Origin: Verrucomicrobiaceae bacterium
GTDB lineage: Bacteria; Verrucomicrobiota; Verrucomicrobiia; Verrucomicrobiales; Verrucomicrobiaceae
DNA length: 64,000 nt
Direction: 5' to 3'
Assembly: GCA_016713035.1 (NCBI GenBank)
Contig: JADJPW010000003.1
Coordinates: 496,001 to 560,000, forward strand
This document shows, piece by piece, positions 52,325-61,606 of the stretch; the first letter of the stretch is position 1; the number at the start of each line of letters is the position of its first letter. Both the position numbers and the translations under genes were made by a program. The notes beneath the pieces are model-generated. The model worked only from the letters and a program-made list of their open reading frames with translations. It ran no database searches and had not been told where the DNA came from.

Positions 52325-55300
52325 GGATTTTTCACACGGGTTGCGGTTCCGGCGCAGGGTTGCGCCTGACAGTGGAATCCGAAGTCCACCGTGTTTTCTG
52401 CATTGCCACTACCACCACTACCAGGCTCAGTATTGAGACTGAGAGTAATGACTGGGCTCGTCGCAGGCTGGCCAGCGGCGCTTTGAATGCCGTTGCTATC
52501 ATTGGGCATACCGTTATCGAGATTCACTGCCGTGGTCGCCACGGGAAAGGCCGCATTTGGAGTGACCCGAACACGATACGTGCCCGATGGCAGGTTATCG
52601 AAGCTGTAATTGCCATCCGCAGTGGTCTGCGTCGTCACACTTGGCACAAACGATACACCGGCACCATTGAGTAGCTCGACGGTGAGGCCCGAAATGCCAC
52701 TCTCAATGCCATTATCGAAAACTCCATTTTGATTGGCATCATTCCACACTTTGTCTCCCAGACTCAAAAGATTCGACGAAGGCGCACAAGTGGCCGTCCC
52801 GCCAAGGATGACGTTGTCATATTGAAGAGCGGTGGTGGGTCCACTGCCGCTCCCAGACTCCCATGCATGGATGATGATCACCATTTTCTCTCCAGACACC
52901 TCCGCAGCAGCGGGTAACGCAGTGCCATTGACGAATGGCATATTCATCGTCGCCCATGTGCCGACAGCATCAAAAGAATACGTATTGGTCCAAGCAGTCC
53001 GCACCGCAGAAGCAGGTGGCTGTACACCTCCTAAAGCTGGATAACTACCCTCCAGCCACATCAAGACGGCGCGGAATTTCCGTGGCGCTGTGGCTAAAGG
53101 ACGTCGGATGTCCATGCAGAAGTTTCCCCAGCTTAGTGAGGTCAGGTTTTCAAAGGCAAAACCACAGTTTATGACGCGATGATTAAAACTGCCATCTGGC
53201 CATGGTAGTGTGAGCTGATCTGTATGATCCCAGCCCACCGTGCTACGTGCATTGACACCAGGAAGTTTAGGTCCGTTGATGCTAACACTGCTATGCGTGA
53301 GGATGGTGCCGTCATCGCCGCTATTGAGTCCATTATTGGCAAAGATGCACGGATTCACGTAACTGGGCTCTGAAATGCTCCCATTGGGTGCGGGAAAGCC
53401 ATCTTCCATTTTCCACTCGATGAGCGGAGGAGGCGTAGCGGCCGGACAACAGCCTAACAACGCAATATCGCCGATGAGTGGATCAATACCACCACCTGCG
53501 ACGATTTGAATGCTATACGACGCACTCGCTGTTAGCGATGAAGTAAATGGAACAAAGTAGTAATATAGATCGATCGTTCCCCCATCGCTCTGCACCACCG
53601 CTGAGGCCGCCGGCCCGACATTACTGGCGATGATTGAGCCATTCACTTTTACAGCGAGGTAGGTGATGTTGTTGTAGAGGCTTTCCCAATAGATCCCATC
53701 TGGTGTTACCGTGACGCTGGGCGTTACCTGAAGCGTAAAGGTGTAATTCCCATCTGTATCAGGCAGCCAGCATGAGTTGGCAGAGGTTTCCGTGTCTGCA
53801 AAAGTGACCGGACCATTACTCACACCTGCTCCCGTATCGCGGAAAAGTCTGCCTGACCCGCCCCAGCTCGGATGCGATCTATTTGCTGATGCGATACAGG
53901 ATGCCGTGTAGCTAATGCCGCTGTATCCGCCCGTTGATGCCCCCTGAAGCCGTAATGAGGTGCCGGCAAGCACACCGTAGTCACTCCACGGCTTCTTCAC
54001 CGAGAGGCCTGGCTCTATGGGCGGTGAAGAGCTGGAATAACCCCATCGCCGACCACTTGCCCCCAAAGTCTCCGCATTCGGATCTGGGCAAACGATTCCG
54101 CCTGCCGCCGGATTAATGGTGAGAGTGTAGGAATTCATATCCTCGCAACCAGCCGCATCGTTTAACTTCAATGTGATTGTGTAACTCCCCGCTGTGATAG
54201 GAGTACCAGAGAGAGTGCTTCCGCTAAAGCTCAGCCCCGGCACACTGCCTGAATAGGACCAGCTTAAAGGTGCCGTGCCCATTGGTGCTGAAAAGGTCTG
54301 TGACCAAAATGCACCGACTGAGCCTCCCGGGAGCGTTTCTGGTTGGATCAGGTCACTTGGACAAATGGAGATGGTGTGGTCCTCGATCTCCCCTGCCCCT
54401 AAATTGCCCGTGGGATCTACCACCGCTGAGCTGGTGAGTGTCATGCGCATGCCGCGATGCGCCCCCGGCAATGTCGTGGTGGGCACGGGAAAGGTGATCC
54501 CTACCGTCTGCGCAGTGGCACTGCTAGCGATAGTGATCGGGGCAGTGACTCGCTCTCCATTTGGAGCCGTAGCAGGGTGATAGATGGCCGCATTAAATGC
54601 CCCATCATGATTGTAATCGATCCATAGATTGAGATAGGCATTCGCACCGGTACTATTGAGCAACTGGACGCTCAATGACTCTACTTGACCTTCCGTTATG
54701 CGACTTGGCTGGATGACAAAGGCATCGTCATCATCTGATGCCCCCGTAGTGTCATCCACCGTAGCCACGGTGTTGCCAGTGACAGATGTTTCGGCGTCCA
54801 CGAGAGCCCCGAGTTTCAGATTACTACTGATGATGGTGAAAGTCGTGGTTGTCTGTGCGCCAGCAGGATTCGTCGCGTGTACCCAGTCGCCACGGTCATT
54901 ACCCGCCGCACCTGGGTTAATCGTGATCGAGAAGGTTTTCACCGCAGTGCAAGTCGGTGTCGGCACGGGAATGACCTCGATCATATCTATAGCACCGCCT
55001 TCCATATCGAAGGAGAATACCATCGCACTAGTGGGCGGGATAAAGCTAAACTCGAGCTGCGTCCAGGTATCAAAATTTTGTGTCTGTGGGGGCGGAGTGG
55101 TATAGCGGATCGAGCTAAACACAGGCTGAAGGCCCGGACTGGTGTAAGTAGCGATACTGACGGGATCACCCATGAAGGGCGGCGGTGGCTGCGGTGGAGG
55201 CGGATCGGGGAATGCATCCCGCAGAGCGTATTTGAAGCGTACTTTGTATTGTGCGCCAATGCTCAACCCGCTGATCGTTTGAGACAGCCAACTCGGCACG

Positions 55301-58167
55301 AAAGGCGATGCCACAAACTGCAATCCATTGCTCGTGTTACCGTAGAGGGCGATATTGTTATGTATTCCGTAGATCTGTGAATTTGTGCCCGTTCCTGCGA
55401 GTGTCGGGTTCCCGTAATTCCAGCCTGTAATTGCACTCTGAGGAACAAATGGAACTCCATTCCAGTTCTGCGATTCAAAGGAGGGGTTATTCACTGTTAC
55501 AGTGTTTCCGGTGACACCACTATCATCTACCGCGATTTGGAAAGTGTATGTGCCAGAGGCAGTGGGAGTGCCACTGATCACACCGCCCGAAGTCAATCCA
55601 AGCCCTGGAGGAAAATTACCACTGTAGATACGCCAGTTGCTATACGGCGGAGTTCCTCCACTAGCGGCCAGTGTGACGCTCGAATAGACAACATCTTGTG
55701 TGCCTGCAGGAAGGGGTGAAGCCGTGGTAATATTAAAAGGTGGACACACCGCCAGCCGCAACGTCGCAGTGCCTTGGCAGCCCTGCGCATCCGTCGCACG
55801 CACAGTGAAGTTATAGCTGCCATTTGTCCCACTCGTTCCGGTGATCACACCCGCACCATTCATCGACATGGTTGATGGCAGAGAGCCACTCACAATCGTG
55901 TAGCTATAAGGCGCAGTGCCACCACTTGCGGCCAAAGAATGCGTGTAAGCAACGCCATTTGTCGCAGAAGGCAGAGTCACTGGCTCGATCATTATGGATG
56001 GGCATGGAATCAATCCAATGTCGATGCTGAATTCCTCATTCCCTTTCATTTTAGCACCAGGCTCGGCTCCTGCGGATAGTGTGAATGCAGCCGTAAAAAT
56101 ATCTGCACCTACACCTCCTGCCACGGCATCCGAGGCTCCAGAAAATCCGGTCGCAGACTGAAAGCCATTATTATCATCGTCCAAACCATCATCCGCGAAA
56201 TTCGTGACCGGGCTCACGATGGGGTAGTCTAGATTCACATTATAAGTGATCGTTCCACTGCCGAATTGGCTGCTAAAAGTCCGTTTACTAGCTGGATTGA
56301 CCCGTAAGTAGTAAATGCCAGCGCTTAGATCGGCGAACTCATAGTTTCCATTCCAGTCGGTCGTAGCGGTCAAAGTACTATAGCCACCTTTAATCCCCCC
56401 CGCGCTACCAGTGGTCATCATACCGCCAGAGCTTAAAGCAGAGGCACGCCCACCCGTAACGGCCACGTCATCACTCGTAAACACTCGCCCATCCGGCCCT
56501 GGAGACCATAGCTCGATGTCGATGTTTGGTATCCCCGGCTCGTTGGCATCACGGACTCCATTTTTATCGCGATCATAAAAGACCAGATTACCCACTTTAA
56601 ATTTCTCATTGCTGCTGACATCCACATAGTAGTCCTCCACTTCGCCGATACTCCCCCAGCCATCTGGACCTAGATCGGATAGGTTTGATAAACGAAACCG
56701 TGCTGCTGTAGAGCCGCCTGCGGCATCTCTAGGCACTCGCACATTGAGCAGCACACTGCCATTGGTCCCATGCGGGATTGCCGCAGAATGAATCACCTCG
56801 GACGCATCTAAAAAGTCTCCATCTTTATTCCAATCAAAGAATGCATGGATGTAAGCACTACCACCTGACGAATTGAGCACGGATATACTCACGGCAGACT
56901 GCGAATCTGCTACAAATGCGGGAAATGCAGCTATCCCATCCTCATCATCAGGAGAGCTGGTGTTGCTCATATCATCCCCAGTCGCTCCAGCTGTTGGCAA
57001 ACCATCTGGCTCCACGTCAACAGTCGCCCCGAGTCGTATCGCCGTGCTATCCACCTTGTGATGGGCCGCAGTGGCTCCGATCACATGATAATTGGTTCCA
57101 GCAACAAGATCTCCATAATCGTAGGCATCATAAATGCCGATGTCCAAGTCTCGGTACTGCTGCCCAGATGCTACAGTCACGTAATCTGTATAGCCTGTAT
57201 TTGCAGTAGGGCTGCTGGTGACGTCGCTGTCATTTTGCTCCGTTGCCCCACCGACGTTTCCAGGAGACCAAAGCCATTGAGCAGGGCGAGTGTATGCGAG
57301 TCGATTAGTGCCAGCCGATAGATTGTTAAAACTAAATTGCCCACCGCTATCGGTCGTTGTTGTTGCGAGCGTCGTGCCACTACTATTTTGCAGACTAATG
57401 GTCGAACCAGACCCTACCCCAAACTCTCCTACATCTTGAATGCCATCTTGATCTGTGTCATGCCAGAGCCTGTCACCGATGCTTGCTAGGTTGTTGCTGA
57501 TATAGACCGAAACGGCATGTATCGCTTTGCAGCCTTTTTCATCAGTCGCACGGATGATGAAGTTAAAGTGGCCAAAGGTCGTGTTCGGGGTGCCTGTAAG
57601 GGCACCCGCACTTGAGAGAGTCAAGCCACTTGGAAGAGAGCCGCTATGAATATCCCAAGAATTCGTTCCAGTCCCTCCAGTAGCTCCAAAAGTATGTGAG
57701 TAGAATGCTCCCCACTGACCGATTGGCAACGTGGCATTTGTGATGGTGATGGAGGGGCATTCACCTGATTCAGGATTACTTGTTATCGTAATGGCATTCG
57801 ATTCACGGTAGGGGCAGAGGCCACGCCTTGCACAGCGTGCATAGGTATAGCCCGGTATAGGATTTGAATAGGACTCACCACCAGTAGATCCCGCAGTCCC
57901 TCCCGACGCGGTTGATATCCACCAATAATACTCGATCGACATGGTCGTATCTCCGCCCGATGCATGCGCTAGACTGATGATTTTATTTGCCGTGGGGTCC
58001 CAGGCTATTGAGCCTGGATCTGTGACATTCCCATTGCTGGCCCAGCTGTTCACCGGCATCAGCGCCATGGCAATCACCCACACCATGACCAGCAGAGCAC
58101 GCCATTTCTTTTTGGCGCACATCGTTCTTTGGTCGCGTTGGTTGGTGGTTGGGTAATTCAAATTCAT
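52321..58167 (-). CDS. Large secreted SdrD-B/GEVED/Ig-like surface protein (1948 aa)
   Basis: Signal peptide (the second Met, MCAKKKWRALLVMVWVIAMA, at 58122 may be the true start). N-terminal domain with PASGGD-like and ARCARRGLCPYRESN motifs shared with the 3740-aa protein, followed by a putative-Ig domain (about 135-222). SdrD-B (228-345), GEVED (385-515, ends GEVEDYYVDV), SdrD-B (522-725), two putative-Ig domains (727-890), a jelly-roll-like part starting NNPSFESQNW (893-1085), GEVED (1092-1265), putative-Ig (to about 1352), an unrecognised beta-rich part (1353-1795) and a final SdrD-B (1800-1935). No recognised anchor at the C-terminus. Its stop overlaps the start of the giant gene by 4 bp. 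Gene 36 bp upstream: the PEP-CTERM protein. Confidence 0.88.
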   Translation of the reverse strand: MNLNYPTTNQRDQRTMCAKKKWRALLVMVWVIAMALMPVNSWASNGNVTDPGSIAWDPTANKIISLAHASGGDTTMSIEYYWWISTASGGTAGSTGGESYSNPIPGYTYARCARRGLCPYRESNAITITSNPESGECPSITITNATLPIGQWGAFYSHTFGATGGTGTNSWDIHSGSLPSGLTLSSAGALTGTPNTTFGHFNFIIRATDEKGCKAIHAVSVYISNNLASIGDRLWHDTDQDGIQDVGEFGVGSGSTISLQNSSGTTLATTTTDSGGQFSFNNLSAGTNRLAYTRPAQWLWSPGNVGGATEQNDSDVTSSPTANTGYTDYVTVASGQQYRDLDIGIYDAYDYGDLVAGTNYHVIGATAAHHKVDSTAIRLGATVDVEPDGLPTAGATGDDMSNTSSPDDEDGIAAFPAFVADSQSAVSISVLNSSGGSAYIHAFFDWNKDGDFLDASEVIHSAAIPHGTNGSVLLNVRVPRDAAGGSTAARFRLSNLSDLGPDGWGSIGEVEDYYVDVSSNEKFKVGNLVFYDRDKNGVRDANEPGIPNIDIELWSPGPDGRVFTSDDVAVTGGRASALSSGGMMTTGSAGGIKGGYSTLTATTDWNGNYEFADLSAGIYYLRVNPASKRTFSSQFGSGTITYNVNLDYPIVSPVTNFADDGLDDDNNGFQSATGFSGASDAVAGGVGADIFTAAFTLSAGAEPGAKMKGNEEFSIDIGLIPCPSIMIEPVTLPSATNGVAYTHSLAASGGTAPYSYTIVSGSLPSTMSMNGAGVITGTSGTNGSYNFTVRATDAQGCQGTATLRLAVCPPFNITTASPLPAGTQDVVYSSVTLAASGGTPPYSNWRIYSGNFPPGLGLTSGGVISGTPTASGTYTFQIAVDDSGVTGNTVTVNNPSFESQNWNGVPFVPQSAITGWNYGNPTLAGTGTNSQIYGIHNNIALYGNTSNGLQFVASPFVPSWLSQTISGLSIGAQYKVRFKYALRDAFPDPPPPQPPPPFMGDPVSIATYTSPGLQPVFSSIRYTTPPPQTQNFDTWTQLEFSFIPPTSAMVFSFDMEGGAIDMIEVIPVPTPTCTAVKTFSITINPGAAGNDRGDWVHATNPAGAQTTTTFTIISSNLKLGALVDAETSVTGNTVATVDDTTGASDDDDAFVIQPSRITEGQVESLSVQLLNSTGANAYLNLWIDYNHDGAFNAAIYHPATAPNGERVTAPITIASSATAQTVGITFPVPTTTLPGAHRGMRMTLTSSAVVDPTGNLGAGEIEDHTISICPSDLIQPETLPGGSVGAFWSQTFSAPMGTAPLSWSYSGSVPGLSFSGSTLSGTPITAGSYTITLKLNDAAGCEDMNSYTLTINPAAGGIVCPDPNAETLGASGRRWGYSSSSPPIEPGLSVKKPWSDYGVLAGTSLRLQGASTGGYSGISYTASCIASANRSHPSWGGSGRLFRDTGAGVSNGPVTFADTETSANSCWLPDTDGNYTFTLQVTPSVTVTPDGIYWESLYNNITYLAVKVNGSIIASNVGPAASAVVQSDGGTIDLYYYFVPFTSSLTASASYSIQIVAGGGIDPLIGDIALLGCCPAATPPPLIEWKMEDGFPAPNGSISEPSYVNPCIFANNGLNSGDDGTILTHSSVSINGPKLPGVNARSTVGWDHTDQLTLPWPDGSFNHRVINCGFAFENLTSLSWGNFCMDIRRPLATAPRKFRAVLMWLEGSYPALGGVQPPASAVRTAWTNTYSFDAVGTWATMNMPFVNGTALPAAAEVSGEKMVIIIHAWESGSGSGPTTALQYDNVILGGTATCAPSSNLLSLGDKVWNDANQNGVFDNGIESGISGLTVELLNGAGVSFVPSVTTQTTADGNYSFDNLPSGTYRVRVTPNAAFPVATTAVNLDNGMPNDSNGIQSAAGQPATSPVITLSLNTEPGSGGSGNAENTVDFGFHCQAQPCAGTATRVKNP

Positions 58168-58203
58168 TCCTTCGAAGTTCGCTTTAGCGTTTGGGCTACA
58201 TTC

Positions 58204-58926
58204 TCACACGATCCTCGGGCGCTGATGCCGATGCCTGATCCAAAGCATTCCAGCAGCGCCAATAAGCAGCGCCGCGCTCGGCTCTGGCACAGCCACGACT
58301 GAGTAAGTCTGTAGGCTATAAGCTGCTGGCACGACGCTAGCTGGAGTGCCCCCACCTATGATGTTGTTCACTCCACCATAAACCGGTGTATCGGCATCTA
58401 GGAGTAGCCATTGGTAGGTATTACCTGTCGCGGGTGGCGGCATCGTCCATTCGTTGCCCAAATTCCCTACCGTGCTGTTATCCGTGAGTAGTGCCCACTC
58501 GGTGCCGTTGGTCAGAGATTTTGAATTATAAATCCAAAAGTACACCTGCTGCCCAGCGACAAAAGAATACCCTGGCGTAGATGATGAGGAGTCCGAAAAG
58601 CCGCCTGCTAATAATGATGCCGTCCCGAGAAACTCTTGGTCTGCTGATGACCAGCCTTGTCCTTCGGACACTCCGTCAAAAACACGCCAGTTGGCCTCCC
58701 ATAGACTTAAATTTGACGATGTGGGTGTAAAGCTGGTCAGGAACACCCCGGCCTGCATCATGTAATTCCCGTCCAATGCAGTCCCGTTAGAATCGTAGAG
58801 ATAATCATTGTACCCACTGCCCCACTGAATCGTCGTCGCACACAAGGAGGGCTCTACCGCCATCGTCAAAAGGCAGATTAGCCCCCACGAGGCATTTTTA
58901 ATATTTATGGCAATTGCCAATCTCAT
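58204..58926 (-). CDS. PEP-CTERM-sorted exported protein
   Basis: 240 aa. Signal peptide (ASWGLICLLTMAVEPSLCA, about residues 12-30). Middle: a beta-rich domain of about 160 residues with Trp/Gly/Ser/Asn composition (WGSGYNDYLYDSNGTALDG start), as in many verrucomicrobial PEP-CTERM proteins. C-terminus: VVAVPEPSAALLIGAAGMLW, then IRHRHQR, a PEP motif plus hydrophobic helix plus Arg-rich end, recognised by exosortase, which removes the tail during export. No exosortase gene is in the window. It is the first gene of the unit with the two large surface proteins (36-bp gap). Function unknown; a matrix or surface component is inferred. Confidence 0.9.
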   Translation of the reverse strand: MRLAIAINIKNASWGLICLLTMAVEPSLCATTIQWGSGYNDYLYDSNGTALDGNYMMQAGVFLTSFTPTSSNLSLWEANWRVFDGVSEGQGWSSADQEFLGTASLLAGGFSDSSSSTPGYSFVAGQQVYFWIYNSKSLTNGTEWALLTDNSTVGNLGNEWTMPPPATGNTYQWLLLDADTPVYGGVNNIIGGGTPASVVPAAYSLQTYSVVAVPEPSAALLIGAAGMLWIRHRHQRPRIV

Positions 58927-59242
58927 GATTTACAAAATTTTTAGCTGTATGGAATAAAATATTCACAGTTTTACATAAATATATCAGTATTTTCTAGTTT
59001 TTTCATAATTTATGACCATTAACTCCTATTAACTGCTTTCCTCACCTTATTGGAGGATCTGTCAGTGGGAGCCCAACTCTCGAAAAAGCCCATTCAGGGA
59101 CGAGAGTACAGGTCCCCTATCCATCCCCCTTCTTCATCCGTGAGGCCAGAATCCTCTTGTTAGCCTACCCTTTTACCCCAGACGTTTTGAGGCCGGGACA
59201 AAGTCTATGACCGGTCATTTTACGCCCCAAATGAATGGAGGT
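58927..59242. other. AT-rich intergenic leader of the surface-protein operon
   Basis: 316 bp with no gene. Positions 58927-59040 are very AT-rich and lie just upstream (minus strand) of the PEP-CTERM start, so the operon promoter is probably here; I cannot name a convincing -35/-10 pair. The remaining part to 59242 is of ordinary composition and follows the stop of the WD40 gene; no terminator hairpin with a T-tract was seen. Confidence 0.5.
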
Positions 59243-61495
59243 CTATTTGCCGAAGGTGATCAGCTCCTTGCCATTGGAGCTGTCCCAGAGGCGTAGAATG
59301 CTGTCTTCACCTCCAGCAAGGAGGGTGGCGCCATCTGGCGTGCTAGTGGCCGCCTGCATGAAATCCGGCAGGTCTGCGATGCTGCGAATATCACCGCCAT
59401 CATCGGTGATGATGCGGATCTTATTGTCTCCTGAGCTGGTGACGATCTGATTGGTAGCTCCCATGTAGCGGAGTGAGGTGACTTCTTTGGTCCAGCCTTC
59501 GATTTTCTTTTTTCGCTCGCCGATAATGAGATCCCAGGTGCTTACTACGCCGTCAGCACCTGCGCTGGCGAGCACCCGGCCATCGGAGCGGTAACAGACG
59601 CTGGTGATGTGATGCGTATGACCTTCAAAGAGGTGCACTTGTTTCCCCGAGGCAATTTCGGTGACTTTCACGGTCTTGTCCGCTGCGCCAGAGGCTAGAT
59701 GACGTCCATCAGGCGAGAAGTCGATGCAGAGGACACTGTCGCTGTGTTTCTCCTTCCAAGTGCGAGTGACTTTGCCAGTGACGAGGTCAAAAAAGGCGAT
59801 GTCGCCCGAGCGTGAGAGCTCACCACTGCCTGTGGCGAGAGTTTTGCCATCTGGGCTGAAGCAAACTGCATTCACTCGATCTGCGAACAGGCCTTTTTCA
59901 TCGAGAGTCCGCTCCAGCGACCACTGAGGTGCGGCCGCCGTGCGAATGGAGACTGCCTGTGTTGCGGCGAAGGAGCCATCGGTGTTTGGGGCCAATGTCG
60001 TGGTGGGTGTAGCGGTCCTACTCTCTGCGATGATTTTCCCCGTTGCGGTGCCCCACACACGCAAGGTGCCGTCCTCAAATAGAGCAGCCGCTTTTCCTGC
60101 CTCCGCAGAAAAACTCACGGCAGTGGCTTTTAGAATGGTTTTCGCGGTGGCAGGTTGTTTGAGCGCCGTGAGCACTGCACTGGCCTTATCCTGCGCTGCC
60201 TTGGCACTGGAGATAGCCGCTGTGGCAGCCTGGATGGCTTTGGCGTTCTGTGCCTTGGAGGCCGTGATGCGCTTCAGATCATCCTCGGCATCTTTCACAT
60301 TGCTCTCTGCGGCGGATACGGCGGCGAGAGCAGAGGTCTCGCTCATTTTGGCAGTGATCAGTTTATCCTGAGCGGCTTTGAGGTCTTTTTCGACAGTCGT
60401 GTCCTTAGCCGCAGCGAGTTTGGCACTGAGATCGTCCACGACCTTCTGCGCGGCGGAGAGCGCATCACTGCTGGGCTTCACCAGCTTTTGTTTTTCGGGC
60501 AGGACTTTCTGCATGGCCGTGATGGCATCCTTTGCTTTACCTAGGAGCACATCGAGCGCCTTATCCTGCGCCTCAATGCGTGTGATCTCACTTTTCTGGA
60601 AGGCCTGTTCGAGTGTCTGCACGGCGATCGTGCGCTCGAGAGTGGCGATTTGCTCCTGTGTGGCCATTGAGCCGCGGAGTTCACGGAGGAGCTTCATGCT
60701 ACCGATGTCGAAAAGCCGCACTGAGCCATCTGAGCAGCCGATGAGGGCTGTTTTGGCATCCGCAGAGAGTGCATGGCTCAAAATCGTGATTTTCGCGGCT
60801 GCGGAGATTTTTTGCAAAAGAGCCGCATCAGCGCTTTTGGGGGCTGGAGATGGAATCGCCGGATTGGCAGCTTTTGCGGGCTGCATGCGCCACAGCTTTA
60901 CCTCCCGAAAGCTGCCGCTGGCGAGCCTGGCACCATCCGGGCTGAAGGCCAGCGAATGCACGAGTGCCCGATGGGCATCGTCGAGACGCATGGCGAGCGT
61001 GCGTGTAGCTAGATCGTAGATGAAGATGTCATTTGAGCGACCACAGGCGGCAAAGCGGCCATCGGGACTTATGGCGATACTGTAGATCGGGTCCACGCTG
61101 GCGGAGATGGACTTCAGCACGACATTGCGCTGCTCCTGGCGTGAGCTTTTCGCCCCCTGGTCGATCCATTGCCGCAAAATGGCTATTTCTGCGGGGGTGA
61201 GGTTCACCGCGCCAGATTTGTTATTCGGTGGTGGCATCTCCATGTCCTGCGTGTGCAGAGACGCGGCGACGACTAGGCTCTCTGCGCTTTTTCCCGGCAC
61301 GATAGAGGCACCAGACTCCCCGCCACGGATCATGAGCTCAGGTGTCTCCATATTGAGATCCGCCTTTGTGGTCGTCTTGTTGTGGCAGGAGATGCAGTTC
61401 GTCTTGAGAAAGGGATAGACGTCTCGATAGAAATCCAGATCTGCCGCTGGCATTGGCGTGGTGAGGAGCAGTGCGATGAAAAAGGAGGCTTTCAC
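59243..61495 (-). CDS. Cytochrome c (PSCyt1-like) / WD40 fusion protein with coiled-coil insert
   Basis: 750 aa from the GTG at 61495, chosen because it starts the signal peptide (MKASFFIALLLTTPMPAA); the frame runs further upstream without support. A haem-binding CISCHNK (Cys34, Cys37, His38) in a planctomycete-type cytochrome domain ends near residue 115 (LTPAEIAILRQWIDQGAKS). WD40 repeats follow (SIAISPDGRFAACGRSND, SLAFSPDGARLASGS). A long Ala/Lys/Asp-rich coiled coil (about 310-475) interrupts the propeller, then more WD40 repeats (CFSPDGKTLATGSG, CIDFSPDGRHLASGAADKT) reach the C-terminus. This family is typical of Planctomycetes and Verrucomicrobia. Periplasmic; role unknown. Divergent from the helicase gene. 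Confidence 0.87.
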   Translation of the reverse strand: MKASFFIALLLTTPMPAADLDFYRDVYPFLKTNCISCHNKTTTKADLNMETPELMIRGGESGASIVPGKSAESLVVAASLHTQDMEMPPPNNKSGAVNLTPAEIAILRQWIDQGAKSSRQEQRNVVLKSISASVDPIYSIAISPDGRFAACGRSNDIFIYDLATRTLAMRLDDAHRALVHSLAFSPDGARLASGSFREVKLWRMQPAKAANPAIPSPAPKSADAALLQKISAAAKITILSHALSADAKTALIGCSDGSVRLFDIGSMKLLRELRGSMATQEQIATLERTIAVQTLEQAFQKSEITRIEAQDKALDVLLGKAKDAITAMQKVLPEKQKLVKPSSDALSAAQKVVDDLSAKLAAAKDTTVEKDLKAAQDKLITAKMSETSALAAVSAAESNVKDAEDDLKRITASKAQNAKAIQAATAAISSAKAAQDKASAVLTALKQPATAKTILKATAVSFSAEAGKAAALFEDGTLRVWGTATGKIIAESRTATPTTTLAPNTDGSFAATQAVSIRTAAAPQWSLERTLDEKGLFADRVNAVCFSPDGKTLATGSGELSRSGDIAFFDLVTGKVTRTWKEKHSDSVLCIDFSPDGRHLASGAADKTVKVTEIASGKQVHLFEGHTHHITSVCYRSDGRVLASAGADGVVSTWDLIIGERKKKIEGWTKEVTSLRYMGATNQIVTSSGDNKIRIITDDGGDIRSIADLPDFMQAATSTPDGATLLAGGEDSILRLWDSSNGKELITFGK

Positions 61496-61606
61496 GGGGG
61501 AGGCAGGAGGTTGGGTAGCTAAGTATGCGTGAAACCTACGTGCGTAGAAGCCCTCGCCATTCATGCAGAGGCTTGAACTTTGATCGACGAACGCATAAGA
61601 GCCCGA

